Source of the DNA: Mycobacterium heidelbergense
GTDB taxonomy: Bacteria; Actinomycetota; Actinomycetes; Mycobacteriales; Mycobacteriaceae
DNA: 64,000 nt
Direction: 5' to 3'
NCBI RefSeq assembly: GCF_010730745.1
Contig: NZ_AP022615.1
Coordinates: 806,001-870,000, forward strand
This document shows, one piece after another, positions 55,491-64,000 of the stretch. The position numbers and the translations under genes were made by a program. The notes under the pieces are model-generated. The model searched no databases. It saw only the letters and a list, made by a program, of their open reading frames with translations, and had not been told where the DNA came from. Numbering within the stretch: the first letter of the stretch is position 1; every line of letters starts with the position of its first letter.

Positions 55491-57641
55491 TCAGCGGGCC
55501 TGCCGGACCAGCTCCAGCACGTCGGGCCCGTACTGTTCGAGCTTGCGCGCGCCGATCCCCGGGATCGCGATCAGCGCCGCCTCGTCGTCGGGCAGCAGCT
55601 CGGCGATGGCGATCAGCGTGTTGTCGGTGAAGACGACATAGGCGGGCACGTTTTGTTCCTTGGCGACGTCGAGGCGCCACGCCTTGAGCCGCAGCAACAA
55701 CTCCTCGTCGATGTCGGCGGCGCACGTTTCGCACCGCCGCAGCATGATGGCCGCCGGGGTGGTCAGGCTGTTGTTGCAGATCCTGCACCGCGTCGCGGCG
55801 CCGCGGTTGCGCCGCGATTTGGCCGGGGTCGGGTCGGCGCCCGCCTGTGGCGCGATGCCGTTGAGGAACCGCGACGGCTTGCGGCTCTGCCGCCCGCCCT
55901 GGCTTCGCGCCAGCGCCCAGCTGAGCGCCAAATGGACTCGGGCCCTTGTGATTCCGACGTAGAGCAGTCGGCGCTCCTCCTCGACCGCCTCGCTCTCGGC
56001 GCCGTGCGCCAGCGCGTGCGAGATGGGTAGGGTGCCGTCGGCCAGCCCGACGAGGAACACCGCGTCCCACTCGAGCCCCTTGGCGGCGTGCAGCGACGCC
56101 AGCGTGACGCCCTGGACCACCGGCGGGTGGCGCGCGTCGGCGCGCATCCGCAGTTCGGCCAGCAGCCCCTGGAGGTCGAGCTGCGGGCGCTGCGCCACCT
56201 CGTCGTCGACCAGTTCGGCCAGCGCGGTCAGCGCCTCCCAACGATCGCGGGCCCGGGTGCCGGTCGGCTCCCCGGCGGTCAACCCCAGCGGCTCCAGGGC
56301 GGCGCGGACCACGTCGGGCAGCGGACCGGCCAGGACTTGTTCGGAGCCCCGCTCGGCCGCGCGCTGCAGCGCCAGCAGCGCCTGCTTGATCTCCTGACGG
56401 TGGAAAAACCCCTCGCCGCCGCGGATCTGGTAGGTGATGCCCGCCTCGGTCAGCGCTTCCTCGTAGATCTCGGATTGCGCGTTGACCCGGTAGAGCACCG
56501 CGATCTCGGACGGCGGGGTGCCGGATTCGATCAGCCGGGCGATCGACTTCGCGACGGCGGCGGCCTCCGCGGATTCGTCGGGATGCTCGCGAAACGACGG
56601 AACCGGGCCCGGCGCACGCTGGCCGGACAGCTGCAGCTTGCTGCCGGCGACCCGGCCCCGGGCCGCGGCGATCACCTGGTTGGCCAGGGCCACCACCTGC
56701 GGGGTGGACCGGTAGTCGCGTTCCAGGCGCACCACCGTGGCGTCGGGAAACCGCCGCGAGAAGTCGAGCAGGAAGCGGGGTGTGGCCCCGGTGAACGAGT
56801 AGATCGTCTGGTTGGCGTCGCCGACGACGGTCAGGTCGTCGCGATCGCCCAGCCAGGCCGCGAGCATGCGCTGCTGCAGCGGGGTGACGTCCTGGTACTC
56901 GTCGACGACGAAGCAGCGGTAGCGATCCCGGAACTCCTCGGCCACGGCGGCGTCGTTCTCGATCGCGGCCGCGGTGTGCAGGAGCAGGTCGTCGAAGTCG
57001 AGCAGCGTCACGGCTTCGTCGCGGACCTTGAGGGCCTCGTAGGCGGAGTAGACGGCCGCGATCTGCGCGGCGTCCCTCGGGATGTCCCGGCCGGCGGCGG
57101 CGACGGCGGATGCGTACTGTTCGGGGCCGATCAGCGACGCCTTGGCCCACTCGATCTCCCCGGCCAGGTCGCGCACGTCGTCGGTGCTGACGTTCAGCCG
57201 GCAGCGGCTGGCGGCCCTGGCCACGACCGCGAATTTGCTGTCGAGCAGCTGCCAGCCGGTGTCACCGACCACCCGCGGCCAGAAGTAGCGCAGCTGGCGG
57301 TGGGCGGCGGCGTGAAAGGTCAGGGCCTGCACCGCGCCGACCTCCGCACCGGTGTGCGCGTCCGCCGCGAGCGCGCGCAGCCTGGAGCGCATCTCGCCCG
57401 CCGCGCGCTGGGTGAACGTGACCGCCAGGACCTGCCCGGGGGCGACGTGGCCACTCGCGACGAGCTGCGCGATCCGGTGCGTGATGGTGCGCGTCTTGCC
57501 CGTTCCGGCGCCCGCCAGCACACAGACCGGCCCGCGGGGGGCCAGCACGGCTTCGCGCTGCTCGTCGTCCAGCCCGGCGGTCAATGGGTCCGGAACGGTC
57601 GGCGCGGGGACCAGCGACGTGGTATCCATCTTGGCGTCCAT
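55491..57641 (-). CDS. uvrD2: ATP-dependent DNA helicase UvrD2
   Basis: 716-residue SF1 helicase. Walker A is VLAGAGTGKTRTITHR (about 42-57), the DEXX box FVVDEYQDVTPLQQ, motif III GDANQTIYSFTGA and motif VI VGITRARVHLALSWA. The C-terminus has the UvrD2-specific zinc site (CRICNN and CETCAAD) followed by an HRDC domain (LLLRLKAWRLDVAKEQ). It is essential in M. tuberculosis and unwinds DNA for repair or replication. Start ATG 57641 follows GGAAG; ATG 57629 is possible. Confidence 0.94.
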   Translation of the reverse strand: MDAKMDTTSLVPAPTVPDPLTAGLDDEQREAVLAPRGPVCVLAGAGTGKTRTITHRIAQLVASGHVAPGQVLAVTFTQRAAGEMRSRLRALAADAHTGAEVGAVQALTFHAAAHRQLRYFWPRVVGDTGWQLLDSKFAVVARAASRCRLNVSTDDVRDLAGEIEWAKASLIGPEQYASAVAAAGRDIPRDAAQIAAVYSAYEALKVRDEAVTLLDFDDLLLHTAAAIENDAAVAEEFRDRYRCFVVDEYQDVTPLQQRMLAAWLGDRDDLTVVGDANQTIYSFTGATPRFLLDFSRRFPDATVVRLERDYRSTPQVVALANQVIAAARGRVAGSKLQLSGQRAPGPVPSFREHPDESAEAAAVAKSIARLIESGTPPSEIAVLYRVNAQSEIYEEALTEAGITYQIRGGEGFFHRQEIKQALLALQRAAERGSEQVLAGPLPDVVRAALEPLGLTAGEPTGTRARDRWEALTALAELVDDEVAQRPQLDLQGLLAELRMRADARHPPVVQGVTLASLHAAKGLEWDAVFLVGLADGTLPISHALAHGAESEAVEEERRLLYVGITRARVHLALSWALARSQGGRQSRKPSRFLNGIAPQAGADPTPAKSRRNRGAATRCRICNNSLTTPAAIMLRRCETCAADIDEELLLRLKAWRLDVAKEQNVPAYVVFTDNTLIAIAELLPDDEAALIAIPGIGARKLEQYGPDVLELVRQAR

Positions 57642-57889
57642 AATGCTTGGCTTCCATAGTGGCAGGCGTGGCCGACAAACCGGGTGCGGCGCACGCGGTG
57701 GTGGTCCGGGTCACACCGGCGATACCCCGCCGGCCGTGCCCACGGCGCGCCGAAATCTGCGTTAGCGCGGGAAAGTTCGAGTGGGCCGCACGGTAGCGTC
57801 GATCTCGACGCGGTTCAACGCGGGAAAGGCAACCCTCGAACCGCGGCGCCACGCGGAATGCATCGTCTTTAGGTTACGTTTGACGCGCT

Positions 57890-58144
57890 ATGACGAACGC
57901 CTCGCTCACCGTTTACACGACCTCGTGGTGTGGTTACTGCCACCGGCTCAAGACGGTGCTGAAATCGAGTGGAATCCCCTACGACGAGGTCGACATCGAG
58001 CAGGACCCGGCGGCGGCGGAGTTCGTCGGCTCGGTCAACGGCGGCAACAGGACGGTCCCGACGGTGCGGTTCGCCGATGGGTCGACTCTGACCAACCCGA
58101 ACGCCGCCCAGGTCAAGGCGAAGCTGGCCGAGGTCGCCGGCTAA
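57890..58144 (+). CDS. mrx1: Mycoredoxin-1 (glutaredoxin-like)
   Basis: 84-residue thioredoxin-fold protein with active site CGYC in VYTTSWCGYCHRLK and the cis-Pro in GNRTVPTVRFADGST. Mycoredoxin-1 reduces mycothiol mixed disulfides. The ATG lies 20 bp after a TAGGTT -10-like hexamer, so the leader is short. It diverges from uvrD2; the 248-bp gap between them shows nothing else. Confidence 0.93.
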   Translation: MTNASLTVYTTSWCGYCHRLKTVLKSSGIPYDEVDIEQDPAAAEFVGSVNGGNRTVPTVRFADGSTLTNPNAAQVKAKLAEVAG

Positions 58145-58169
58145 GGGCGGCGGGCCGACTCACTCGGCC

Positions 58170-59093
58170 TCACTCGACGGCGGCCCAGGATTCGATGATC
58201 ACGCGCGCGATCGAAATCGATCCGGGCAGAAGGAGTTTCGAGTTCGAGGCGCTGCTCCAGTCGCCGGCGGCGAGCGCCGCGCGGACCTCGTCGCGGGTGA
58301 ACCAGGACGCCTCGGCGATCTCGCCGTCGTTGAAGGAGAATTCCTCGGCCGGGTCGCCCAGGGCGTGGAAGCCGACCATGAGCGAGCGGGGGAACGGCCA
58401 CGGCTGGCTGCCCAGGTAGCGCACGTCGCGCACGGTCAGGCCGATTTCCTCGCGGATCTCCCGAGCGACGCAGACCTCGAAAGACTCGCCGGCCTCGACG
58501 AATCCGGCCAGCAGCGAAAACATCCGCTCCGGCCACACCGCCTGGCGGGCCAGCACCGCGCGGTCACCGCCGTCGTGGACCAGGCAGATCACCGCCGGGT
58601 CGATGCGCGGGAACTCCTCATGGCCGGTGACCGGGTTGACCCGTGACCAGCCCGCCCGGGCCGGTCTCGTCGGGGAGCCGTCCACCGCGCTGAACCGGGC
58701 CCTGTCATGCCAATTCAGCAGCGCGACGGCCGAGGACACCAGTTGGCCGCTGGTGTCGTCGAAGATCGGGCCGAGGCCGCGCAGGTTCACCACCTCGGTT
58801 TCGACGTCGGGGTCCTCGGGCGCTTGCAGCGCACCCCGGACGGCCCAGACGTGGCGGCCGTCCTCGACGCGGCCCAGGAACACCGCGTCCGGCGGCGGCT
58901 TGTCGGCCAGTGCGGCGGCGGCGCCGAGCACCACCCGCCCGTCGGCGACCAGCACCTGGTTGCGCGAATCCACCCGCAGCAGGGCCGCTTCCGCCCATCC
59001 CGCGGTGGCCGCCTCGACGTCGGTGCGCAGCTGATCGGCCCGGTCGGCGCCGACGCGCGACAGCAACGGAACGCTCCGCAGCTGAAAGTCCAC
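58170..59093 (-). CDS. nudC: NAD+/NADH pyrophosphatase NudC
   Basis: 307-residue Nudix hydrolase. The Nudix box GFVEAGESFEVCVAREIREEIGL fits Gx5Ex7REUxEExGU (quoted here in pattern form), and the NADH-specific SQPWPFPRSLM follows it. The zinc ribbon of E. coli NudC is absent, as in other mycobacterial members. It splits NAD(H) to AMP and NMN(H), and in mycobacteria can also act on isoniazid-NAD adducts and NAD-capped RNA. It lies 3 bp downstream of the K+ channel gene in the reverse direction of coordinates. Confidence 0.92.
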   Translation of the reverse strand: MDFQLRSVPLLSRVGADRADQLRTDVEAATAGWAEAALLRVDSRNQVLVADGRVVLGAAAALADKPPPDAVFLGRVEDGRHVWAVRGALQAPEDPDVETEVVNLRGLGPIFDDTSGQLVSSAVALLNWHDRARFSAVDGSPTRPARAGWSRVNPVTGHEEFPRIDPAVICLVHDGGDRAVLARQAVWPERMFSLLAGFVEAGESFEVCVAREIREEIGLTVRDVRYLGSQPWPFPRSLMVGFHALGDPAEEFSFNDGEIAEASWFTRDEVRAALAAGDWSSASNSKLLLPGSISIARVIIESWAAVE

Positions 59094-59096
59094 GGG

Positions 59097-60167
59097 CTAA
59101 TGCCCCGCGTGCCGGATGTAAAGCAGCCGGTCGCTCGCCTCGATGGCGTCCACCTCGGGGGCGCCGATGCGCAGCAGGTGGCCGTCGCGGACCACGCCGA
59201 GCACGATGTCGCGCAGATGCCGTGGGGATCCGCCGACTTCGGCCGGCTCGACCTCGCGTTCGGCGATGGCCAGCCCCGCGTCCGGCGTCAGCAGATCCTC
59301 GATCATCTCCACGACGCTGGGCGTGGTGGTGGCGAGGCCGAGCAGCCGGCCGGCGGTTTCCGAGGAGACCACGACGGAGTCCGCGCCCGATTGCTGCAGC
59401 AGGTGCTGGTTCTCGGCCTCCCGGATCGACGCCACGATCTTGGCCTTGGGCGCGATCTCCCGCGCCGTCAGCGTGACCAGCACGGCGGTGTCGTCGCGGC
59501 TCGTGGCCACGATGATCGACGCCGCGTGTTGCGCGCCGGCCAACCGCAGCACGTCGGATCTGGTGGCGTCGCCGTGGACGGTGACCAGGCCGGCCGTCGC
59601 GGCGTGTTCGAGGGCGGACCGATCGGTGTCGACGATGACGACCTCGCCCCGGGCCTCCTCGTCGCCGAGGATGGCGGCGACCGCCGTTTTCCCCTTGGTG
59701 CCGTAGCCGATCACGATGGTGTGGTTGCGCACTTTGCTCCTCCAACGCTGGATCTTCCACGCCTGCCGGGACCGCTCCGAGAGCACCTCGAGCGTCGTGC
59801 CGACCAACACGGCCAGGAACGCGATCCGCAGCGGCGTGAAGACGACGGTGTTGACCAGACGCGCGGCTTCCGAGTACGCGGTGATGTCGCCGTAGCCGGT
59901 CGTCGACAGCGACACCGCCGAGAAGTACAGGCAGTCCAGGAAAGTCAGGTGCTCGCCCCGCACATCGCGATAGCCGTCGCGATCCAGGTACACGACGACG
60001 GTGGCGGCGAGCAACACCAGCAACGCGATGACCACCCGGCGCGCGATGACCCGGATGGGGCTGGCGTGGTCTTCGGGGATGCGCAGGACGCCGACGAGCT
60101 GATGACCGGGTTGTGCGGTCAGGGTTTCGTCGAGACCGCTGAGCTTGCGCGCCCTACCGCTGGCCAC
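59097..60167 (-). CDS. Potassium channel with RCK (TrkA-N/TrkA-C) domain, Rv3200c-like
   Basis: 356-residue two-TM K+ channel. The first helix is RVVIALLVLLAATVVVYLD, the selectivity filter STTGYGDIT, the second helix FTPLRIAFLAVLVGTTLEVL. It then has a Rossmann RCK domain (TIVIGYGTKGKTAVAAIL) and a TrkA-C domain. Length fits Rv3200c (355). The GTG at 60167 is chosen on that basis; the frame stays open to 60407 without homology. It gates K+ flow by cytosolic ligand. It is upstream of nudC with 3 bp between. Confidence 0.9.
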   Translation of the reverse strand: MASGRARKLSGLDETLTAQPGHQLVGVLRIPEDHASPIRVIARRVVIALLVLLAATVVVYLDRDGYRDVRGEHLTFLDCLYFSAVSLSTTGYGDITAYSEAARLVNTVVFTPLRIAFLAVLVGTTLEVLSERSRQAWKIQRWRSKVRNHTIVIGYGTKGKTAVAAILGDEEARGEVVIVDTDRSALEHAATAGLVTVHGDATRSDVLRLAGAQHAASIIVATSRDDTAVLVTLTAREIAPKAKIVASIREAENQHLLQQSGADSVVVSSETAGRLLGLATTTPSVVEMIEDLLTPDAGLAIAEREVEPAEVGGSPRHLRDIVLGVVRDGHLLRIGAPEVDAIEASDRLLYIRHAGH

Positions 60168-60250
60168 GGCGGCCCGTCCCTGCGCACCAGACACGCACGA
60201 CTGACAATGTAACCACGACGGCGGGCCGCCCAATACTCGGGCGGCGCACG

Positions 60251-63200
60251 TCACGCCCGCACGGGGCCGCGGTCGGCAGGGCCCGCCAGCAACCCGGCCA
60301 GCTCGGCGGGATCGGGCAGTTCGTCGGGCGTGACCGTCGCACCGGTGCGCACGTAATGGAAGGCGGTGCGCACCGACGATTCCGGCGCTCCGGACAAGGC
60401 GGCCCACGCCAGGCGGTAGACGGCGAGCTGGACGGCGGCCTGCCGCATGGCTTCGGCCCCGCGCGGCGGCTCACCGGTCTTCCAGTCCACGACGGTGGCG
60501 CCGCCATCGGGATCGGCGAACACCGCGTCGATGCGCCCGCGCACGAGGGTATCGCCGATCGGCATCTCGAAGGGCACCTCGACGGCGACGGGAGTGCGGG
60601 CCGCCCAACGCGATTCGGCGAACGCCGCCTGCAGCGCGGCCAATTCCCGGGGGTCGCCGATGTCGGAGTCCGCCGCGCCCGGCAGGTCGCCGAGGTCGAA
60701 CAGCGAGTCGGCGCCGTAGAACCGCTGGACCCAGGCGTGAAAAGCGTTGCCCAGCAAGGCGTGAGGGTCGGGGCGCGACGGCAGCCGATGCCTCAGCCGC
60801 TGGGCCGCGGCGGCCGGGTCACGCGCCAGGTCCACCAGACCGCTGACCGACAGCTGGCCGGGCAGGGCGTGGGCGGGCGGGGTTTCCGACCGTGCCCGCT
60901 CGGCCAGCAAGGCGTCGACGTCGGCGGCCCAGGGGGCATCGTCGGCGCCGGCCTCGGCGGTGCCGGCCGACATGGCCTTGGCCACCAGCGCCGCCCCGCG
61001 TTCGACGTCCGCGCGGCGCGCGGCCAGCGGGTCGGCGGGCCAGGTCGCTTCGATCACGCTGTTGCGCAGCGGGTTTCGCTCGCCGTCGGCGGGCGCGGGC
61101 GCCCACTGCTCCACCACGCCGCAGGGATCGCCGGCGGCGGCCGAGCCGTCGATGATGTCCTTGATTTCGCACAGGAAATCTGACGGCCCCCGCGGTTTGA
61201 CTCCGGTGGAGCCCCACTGATGGCCGGACACCAGCAGGGTGTCCTCGGCCCGGGTGATGGCGACATACAGCAGTCGGCGTTCCTCGTCGACGCGCCGCTG
61301 CTCGAGCTGGCGGCGATGCTCGAAGATCTTGTCCGACAGCTGCTTTCGATTGGTGACGTCCGAGGTGTCCAGCACCGGGATGCCCAGAGATCCCGCCGAC
61401 GCCCGGTCGCCGCGCAACAGCGGCGGCAGCTCGGCGGCGTCGGTGAGCCAGGTGCTCCGCGACGCGGTCGACGGAAAGATCCCGCCCGACAGGTGCGCCA
61501 CCGCGACCACCTGCCACTCCAGACCCTTCGCGGAGTGCACCGTGAGGACCTGGACCCGGTCGGGCGCGACGGCCGGCGGGGCGGGCGGCAAACCGTTTTC
61601 GACCGCCTCGGCGGCGTCCAGGTAGGCCAGCAGGCCGGCCACCGATGCGGTCGATGCGGTCGCCGGCGCGTCCGTCGCGCGGGCCGCGGCGCCCGTTCGT
61701 TCGGCGTAGCCGGCGACGACGTCGGCGAGCGCGTCGAGGTGTTCGGCGCCGGCCCAGCCGGCGGAGATCCCCGCCGCGGCCCGGGCCTCGCAGTCGACGC
61801 CGAGCACGCGGCGCACCTCGGCGACCAGGTCGGGCAGGGAGTGGCCGAGGTGGCCGCGCAGCGCGCTCAGTTCCGCGGCCAGCGCGGTGATCCGCCGGTG
61901 CCCCGCGGCCGAGTACGAGCCGGGCGGGCCGGGATCGCTGATCGCGTCGGCCAGGCACGCGCCGTCGGCTCCGATGTCGGAGGATCCCGCCGCCCTCGCG
62001 ATCGCCTCCGGCGACGGCGTCTCATCCGACCGCGGCCCGCCACCGAGGGCCAGCGCCCGGCGCCACAGCGCGGCGACGTCGCGACCACCGAGGCGCCACC
62101 GCGGGCCGGTCAGCACCCGCAGCGCCGCCGCGCCGGCCGTCGGGTCGGCGACCAGCCGCAGCATGGCGACGACGTCGGCGACCTCGGGGATCGACAGCAG
62201 CCCGGCCAGCCCCACCACCTCGACGGGGATTCCGCGGGCGCGCAGGGCGTCGGCGACGGGCGCGGCGTCGGCGTTGCGGCGCACCAGCACCGCGGCGGTC
62301 GGCGGGCAGACGTCGTCGGCCCGGGCCCGCCGGTAGTGCCCCTCGAGCTGGTCGGCGATCCATTCGCGCTCGGCGGCCACGTCGGCGAGCAACGCGCAGC
62401 GGACGGTGCCGGGCGGGGCGTCCGGGCGCGGGCGCAGCGCGTGCACCGCCACCGACCGTCGCCGCGCCTCCGCCGAGACGGCGTTGGCCACCCGCAGGGC
62501 GCGGGGCGGGTTGCGCCAGCTGGTCCGCAGCTCGAGGACGGGCGCGGGGGTGCCGTCGGAGCGGGGGAAGTCGGTGGTGAACCGCGGCAGGTTGGTCGCC
62601 GAGGCGCCGCGCCAGCCGTAGATCGACTGGATCGGGTCGCCGACCGCCGTCAGCGCCAACGCGTCGTCGCCGTCGTCGTGGCCGCCCCCGAACAGGGCCG
62701 ACAGCGCGATGCGCTGGGCGTGCCCGGTGTCCTGGTACTCGTCGAGCAGCACCACCCGGTAGCGTTTCCGCAGGTCTTCGCCGACCTGTGGAAACGCCGA
62801 CGCCAGCCGCGCGGCCGAGGCCATCTGGGCGCCGAAGTCCATCACCTTCGCGGCGCGCATCCGCTCGTGCAGCGCGTCGAGCAGCGGCACCAGCTCGGCG
62901 CGCTCGGTCTGGGTGGCCAGCAGCCGCAGCAGCCACTGGTTGGGTCCGCGGTCGCGCTGGTAGGGGCCCGCCGGCAGGGTGTGGATCAGCCGTTCCAGCT
63001 CGACGTGGGTGTCGCGGAGCTGGCGGGTGTCGACCAGGTGCTCGGCCAGCTGGCCCCTCAGCCGCAGCACCATCGAGGTGACCGCGGCCGGGGTCTTGTC
63101 GGTGCGCAGCTCGCCGCGGTACCCGCTGACCACGTCGAAGGCCAGCTGCCATAGCTCGGTCTCGCCGAGCAGCCGGGTGTCGGGCTCGACGGGCAGCAGC

Positions 63201-63565
63201 AGGCCGTAGTCGCGCAGCAGCGAGCCCGCGAAGGCGTGGTAGGTGCTGACCACCGGGGTGCCCGCCGGTTCGGCGACCGCGGGGCCGGTGCCGGACAGCC
63301 GGGCCAGCCGGGACCGGACCCGGCGCAGCAGCTGGCCGGCCGCCTTGCGGGTGAACGTCAACCCCAGCACCTGGCCGGGTTCGGCGTAGCCGTTGGCGAC
63401 GAGCCACACCACCCGCGCGGCCATCGTCTCGGTTTTGCCGGCGCCGGCGCCGGCGATGACGACCAGCGGGCCGGGCGGGGCGGCGATGACGGCGGCCTGC
63501 TCGGCGGTGGGCGGGAAAAGCCCCAGCGCGCAAGCCAATTCGGCCGGGCTGTAGCGCGGGTTCAC
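60251..63565 (-). CDS. adnB: AdnB, recombination helicase-nuclease subunit
   Basis: 1104-residue UvrD-like helicase fused to a RecB-type nuclease. Walker A is VVIAGAGAGKTETMAARVV, the DEXQ box VVLLDEYQDTGHAQRIAL, motif III GDPIQSIYGWRGASATNL, and motif VI VAITRAEDTLLVSGHQ. The C-terminal nuclease has RGRIDAVFADPDGGATVVDWKTGEP with Asp and Lys of the PD-(D/E)xK core. With AdnA it resects double-strand breaks in mycobacteria. The GTG start overlaps the adnA stop (GTGA), which fixes the start and couples the two subunits. Confidence 0.94.
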   Translation of the reverse strand: MNPRYSPAELACALGLFPPTAEQAAVIAAPPGPLVVIAGAGAGKTETMAARVVWLVANGYAEPGQVLGLTFTRKAAGQLLRRVRSRLARLSGTGPAVAEPAGTPVVSTYHAFAGSLLRDYGLLLPVEPDTRLLGETELWQLAFDVVSGYRGELRTDKTPAAVTSMVLRLRGQLAEHLVDTRQLRDTHVELERLIHTLPAGPYQRDRGPNQWLLRLLATQTERAELVPLLDALHERMRAAKVMDFGAQMASAARLASAFPQVGEDLRKRYRVVLLDEYQDTGHAQRIALSALFGGGHDDGDDALALTAVGDPIQSIYGWRGASATNLPRFTTDFPRSDGTPAPVLELRTSWRNPPRALRVANAVSAEARRRSVAVHALRPRPDAPPGTVRCALLADVAAEREWIADQLEGHYRRARADDVCPPTAAVLVRRNADAAPVADALRARGIPVEVVGLAGLLSIPEVADVVAMLRLVADPTAGAAALRVLTGPRWRLGGRDVAALWRRALALGGGPRSDETPSPEAIARAAGSSDIGADGACLADAISDPGPPGSYSAAGHRRITALAAELSALRGHLGHSLPDLVAEVRRVLGVDCEARAAAGISAGWAGAEHLDALADVVAGYAERTGAAARATDAPATASTASVAGLLAYLDAAEAVENGLPPAPPAVAPDRVQVLTVHSAKGLEWQVVAVAHLSGGIFPSTASRSTWLTDAAELPPLLRGDRASAGSLGIPVLDTSDVTNRKQLSDKIFEHRRQLEQRRVDEERRLLYVAITRAEDTLLVSGHQWGSTGVKPRGPSDFLCEIKDIIDGSAAAGDPCGVVEQWAPAPADGERNPLRNSVIEATWPADPLAARRADVERGAALVAKAMSAGTAEAGADDAPWAADVDALLAERARSETPPAHALPGQLSVSGLVDLARDPAAAAQRLRHRLPSRPDPHALLGNAFHAWVQRFYGADSLFDLGDLPGAADSDIGDPRELAALQAAFAESRWAARTPVAVEVPFEMPIGDTLVRGRIDAVFADPDGGATVVDWKTGEPPRGAEAMRQAAVQLAVYRLAWAALSGAPESSVRTAFHYVRTGATVTPDELPDPAELAGLLAGPADRGPVRA

Positions 63566-64000
63566 GACGCTGACCCGTCGGCGTGGGCCGGGCAGCCCGG
63601 CCGTATCGGGCAGTGCGCGCAGCCGTCGTTGCGCCGGGCGATGAACCGCGGCCCGGCCGTCGCGTCGGCGGCCAGCCGGACGAGGTCGCGCCATTCGTCG
63701 CGGGCGGCCGCCGTCAGGGGATCCTGCTCGCGCACGGTCACGCCGGTGGCCCCCGGCCTGCCCAGGTAGACCAGCCGCCCGCCGCCGGGCTCCGTGCCGG
63801 CGGGGAAGGCGGGGAACAAGCCCTCGGCGACCGCCAGCTGGTACATCGCCAGCTGGGCGTGTTGTTGGGCGTCGTCCTTGCTGACCGGCGTCTTGCCGGT
63901 CTTGATGTCGACGATCACCGGCCGGCCGGCCCCGTCGCGTTCCAGTCGGTCGACGCGGCCGCGCAGCCGGATTCCGCCGCCGTCGCCGCGCGGCGTCGGC
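63562..64000 (-). CDS. adnA: AdnA, C-terminal nuclease end (cut by window)
   Basis: Partial: only the last 145 or so codons lie in the window. They show the RecB-type nuclease core (RLRGRVDRLERDGAGRPV and VIVDIKTGKTPVS with catalytic Asp and Lys) and the iron-sulfur cysteines CAHCPIRPGC near the C-terminus. AdnA is the partner of AdnB in the mycobacterial double-strand-break resection motor. The rest, including its helicase domain, lies beyond the right edge. Confidence 0.9.
   Translation of the reverse strand, partial: PTPRGDGGGIRLRGRVDRLERDGAGRPVIVDIKTGKTPVSKDDAQQHAQLAMYQLAVAEGLFPAFPAGTEPGGGRLVYLGRPGATGVTVREQDPLTAAARDEWRDLVRLAADATAGPRFIARRNDGCAHCPIRPGCPAHADGSAS

Noticed and set aside
1..64000. 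CRISPR array
   Set aside because: No run of regularly spaced direct repeats with unique spacers was seen. The short direct repeats found are att cores, arm sites and the IS target duplication.

Overview
The window is chromosomal DNA of a mycobacterium, most likely a non-tuberculous species. It is GC-rich and carries mycobacterial hallmarks (dosR-dosS, an Acg-type nitroreductase family, whiB7 with its leader, adnAB, uvrD2, mycoredoxin, the UPF0182 membrane protein). From 45.8 kb to the end the gene order matches the M. tuberculosis Rv3193c-Rv3202c block. The species cannot be named from the sequence alone.

Region 1 (1-26.2 kb) is a dormancy (DosR) supercluster. It holds four tandem-domain universal stress proteins, a GNAT acetyltransferase, the hypoxia/NO two-component pair DosR-DosS, PfkB, a phosphoribosyltransferase-erythromycin esterase protein, three Acg-type nitroreductases, a PPOX flavoprotein, a Rip3-like intramembrane protease coupled to a DUF2156 protein, a flavodoxin, an acyl-CoA ligase, an Rv2629-type (baeRF) protein, a group 3b [NiFe] hydrogenase with its maturation protease, and a cation/proton antiporter. 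DosR-box-like palindromes precede many of these genes, so the locus looks self-contained: DosS senses O2/NO, DosR switches on the cluster, and the enzymes manage redox balance and dormancy. At the place where M. tuberculosis has hspX there is only a 26-codon vestige behind an intact DosR box.

Region 2 (26.4-45.6 kb) is foreign DNA stacked in the 3' end of an initiator tRNA gene (tRNA-fMet, 45528-45604, minus strand). Three copies of the tRNA 3' half (45515-45573, 30958-31016 and a degenerate 26437-26493) divide it into an old remnant (mazEF, hipBA, a CcbP-like/helicase-associated gene pair, a decayed vapBC) and a younger element that still has its integrase, excisionase-like and HTH genes. 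The younger element carries an IS1634-family IS with a 31-bp target duplication, an IS630-family IS, and a defence cargo: a Shedu nuclease beside a secreted protein, an XRE-ImmA pair, and a coupled three-gene operon of two TIR-type proteins and a membrane protein (37805-39473). It also has a HIT hydrolase, intact vapBC and a class I Fic toxin-antitoxin pair. The TIR-TIR-membrane operon is the best candidate for an under-described system.

Region 3 (45.6-64 kb) is core genome: an F420-type oxidoreductase, the UPF0182 protein, a PDZ/Lon-type protease, a zincin-like protein, a cyclodehydratase-like E1 fragment, an ABC1 kinase, whiB7 with uORF and attenuator, uvrD2, mycoredoxin-1, nudC, a K+ channel/RCK protein and the AdnAB recombination helicase-nuclease (adnA cut by the window end).
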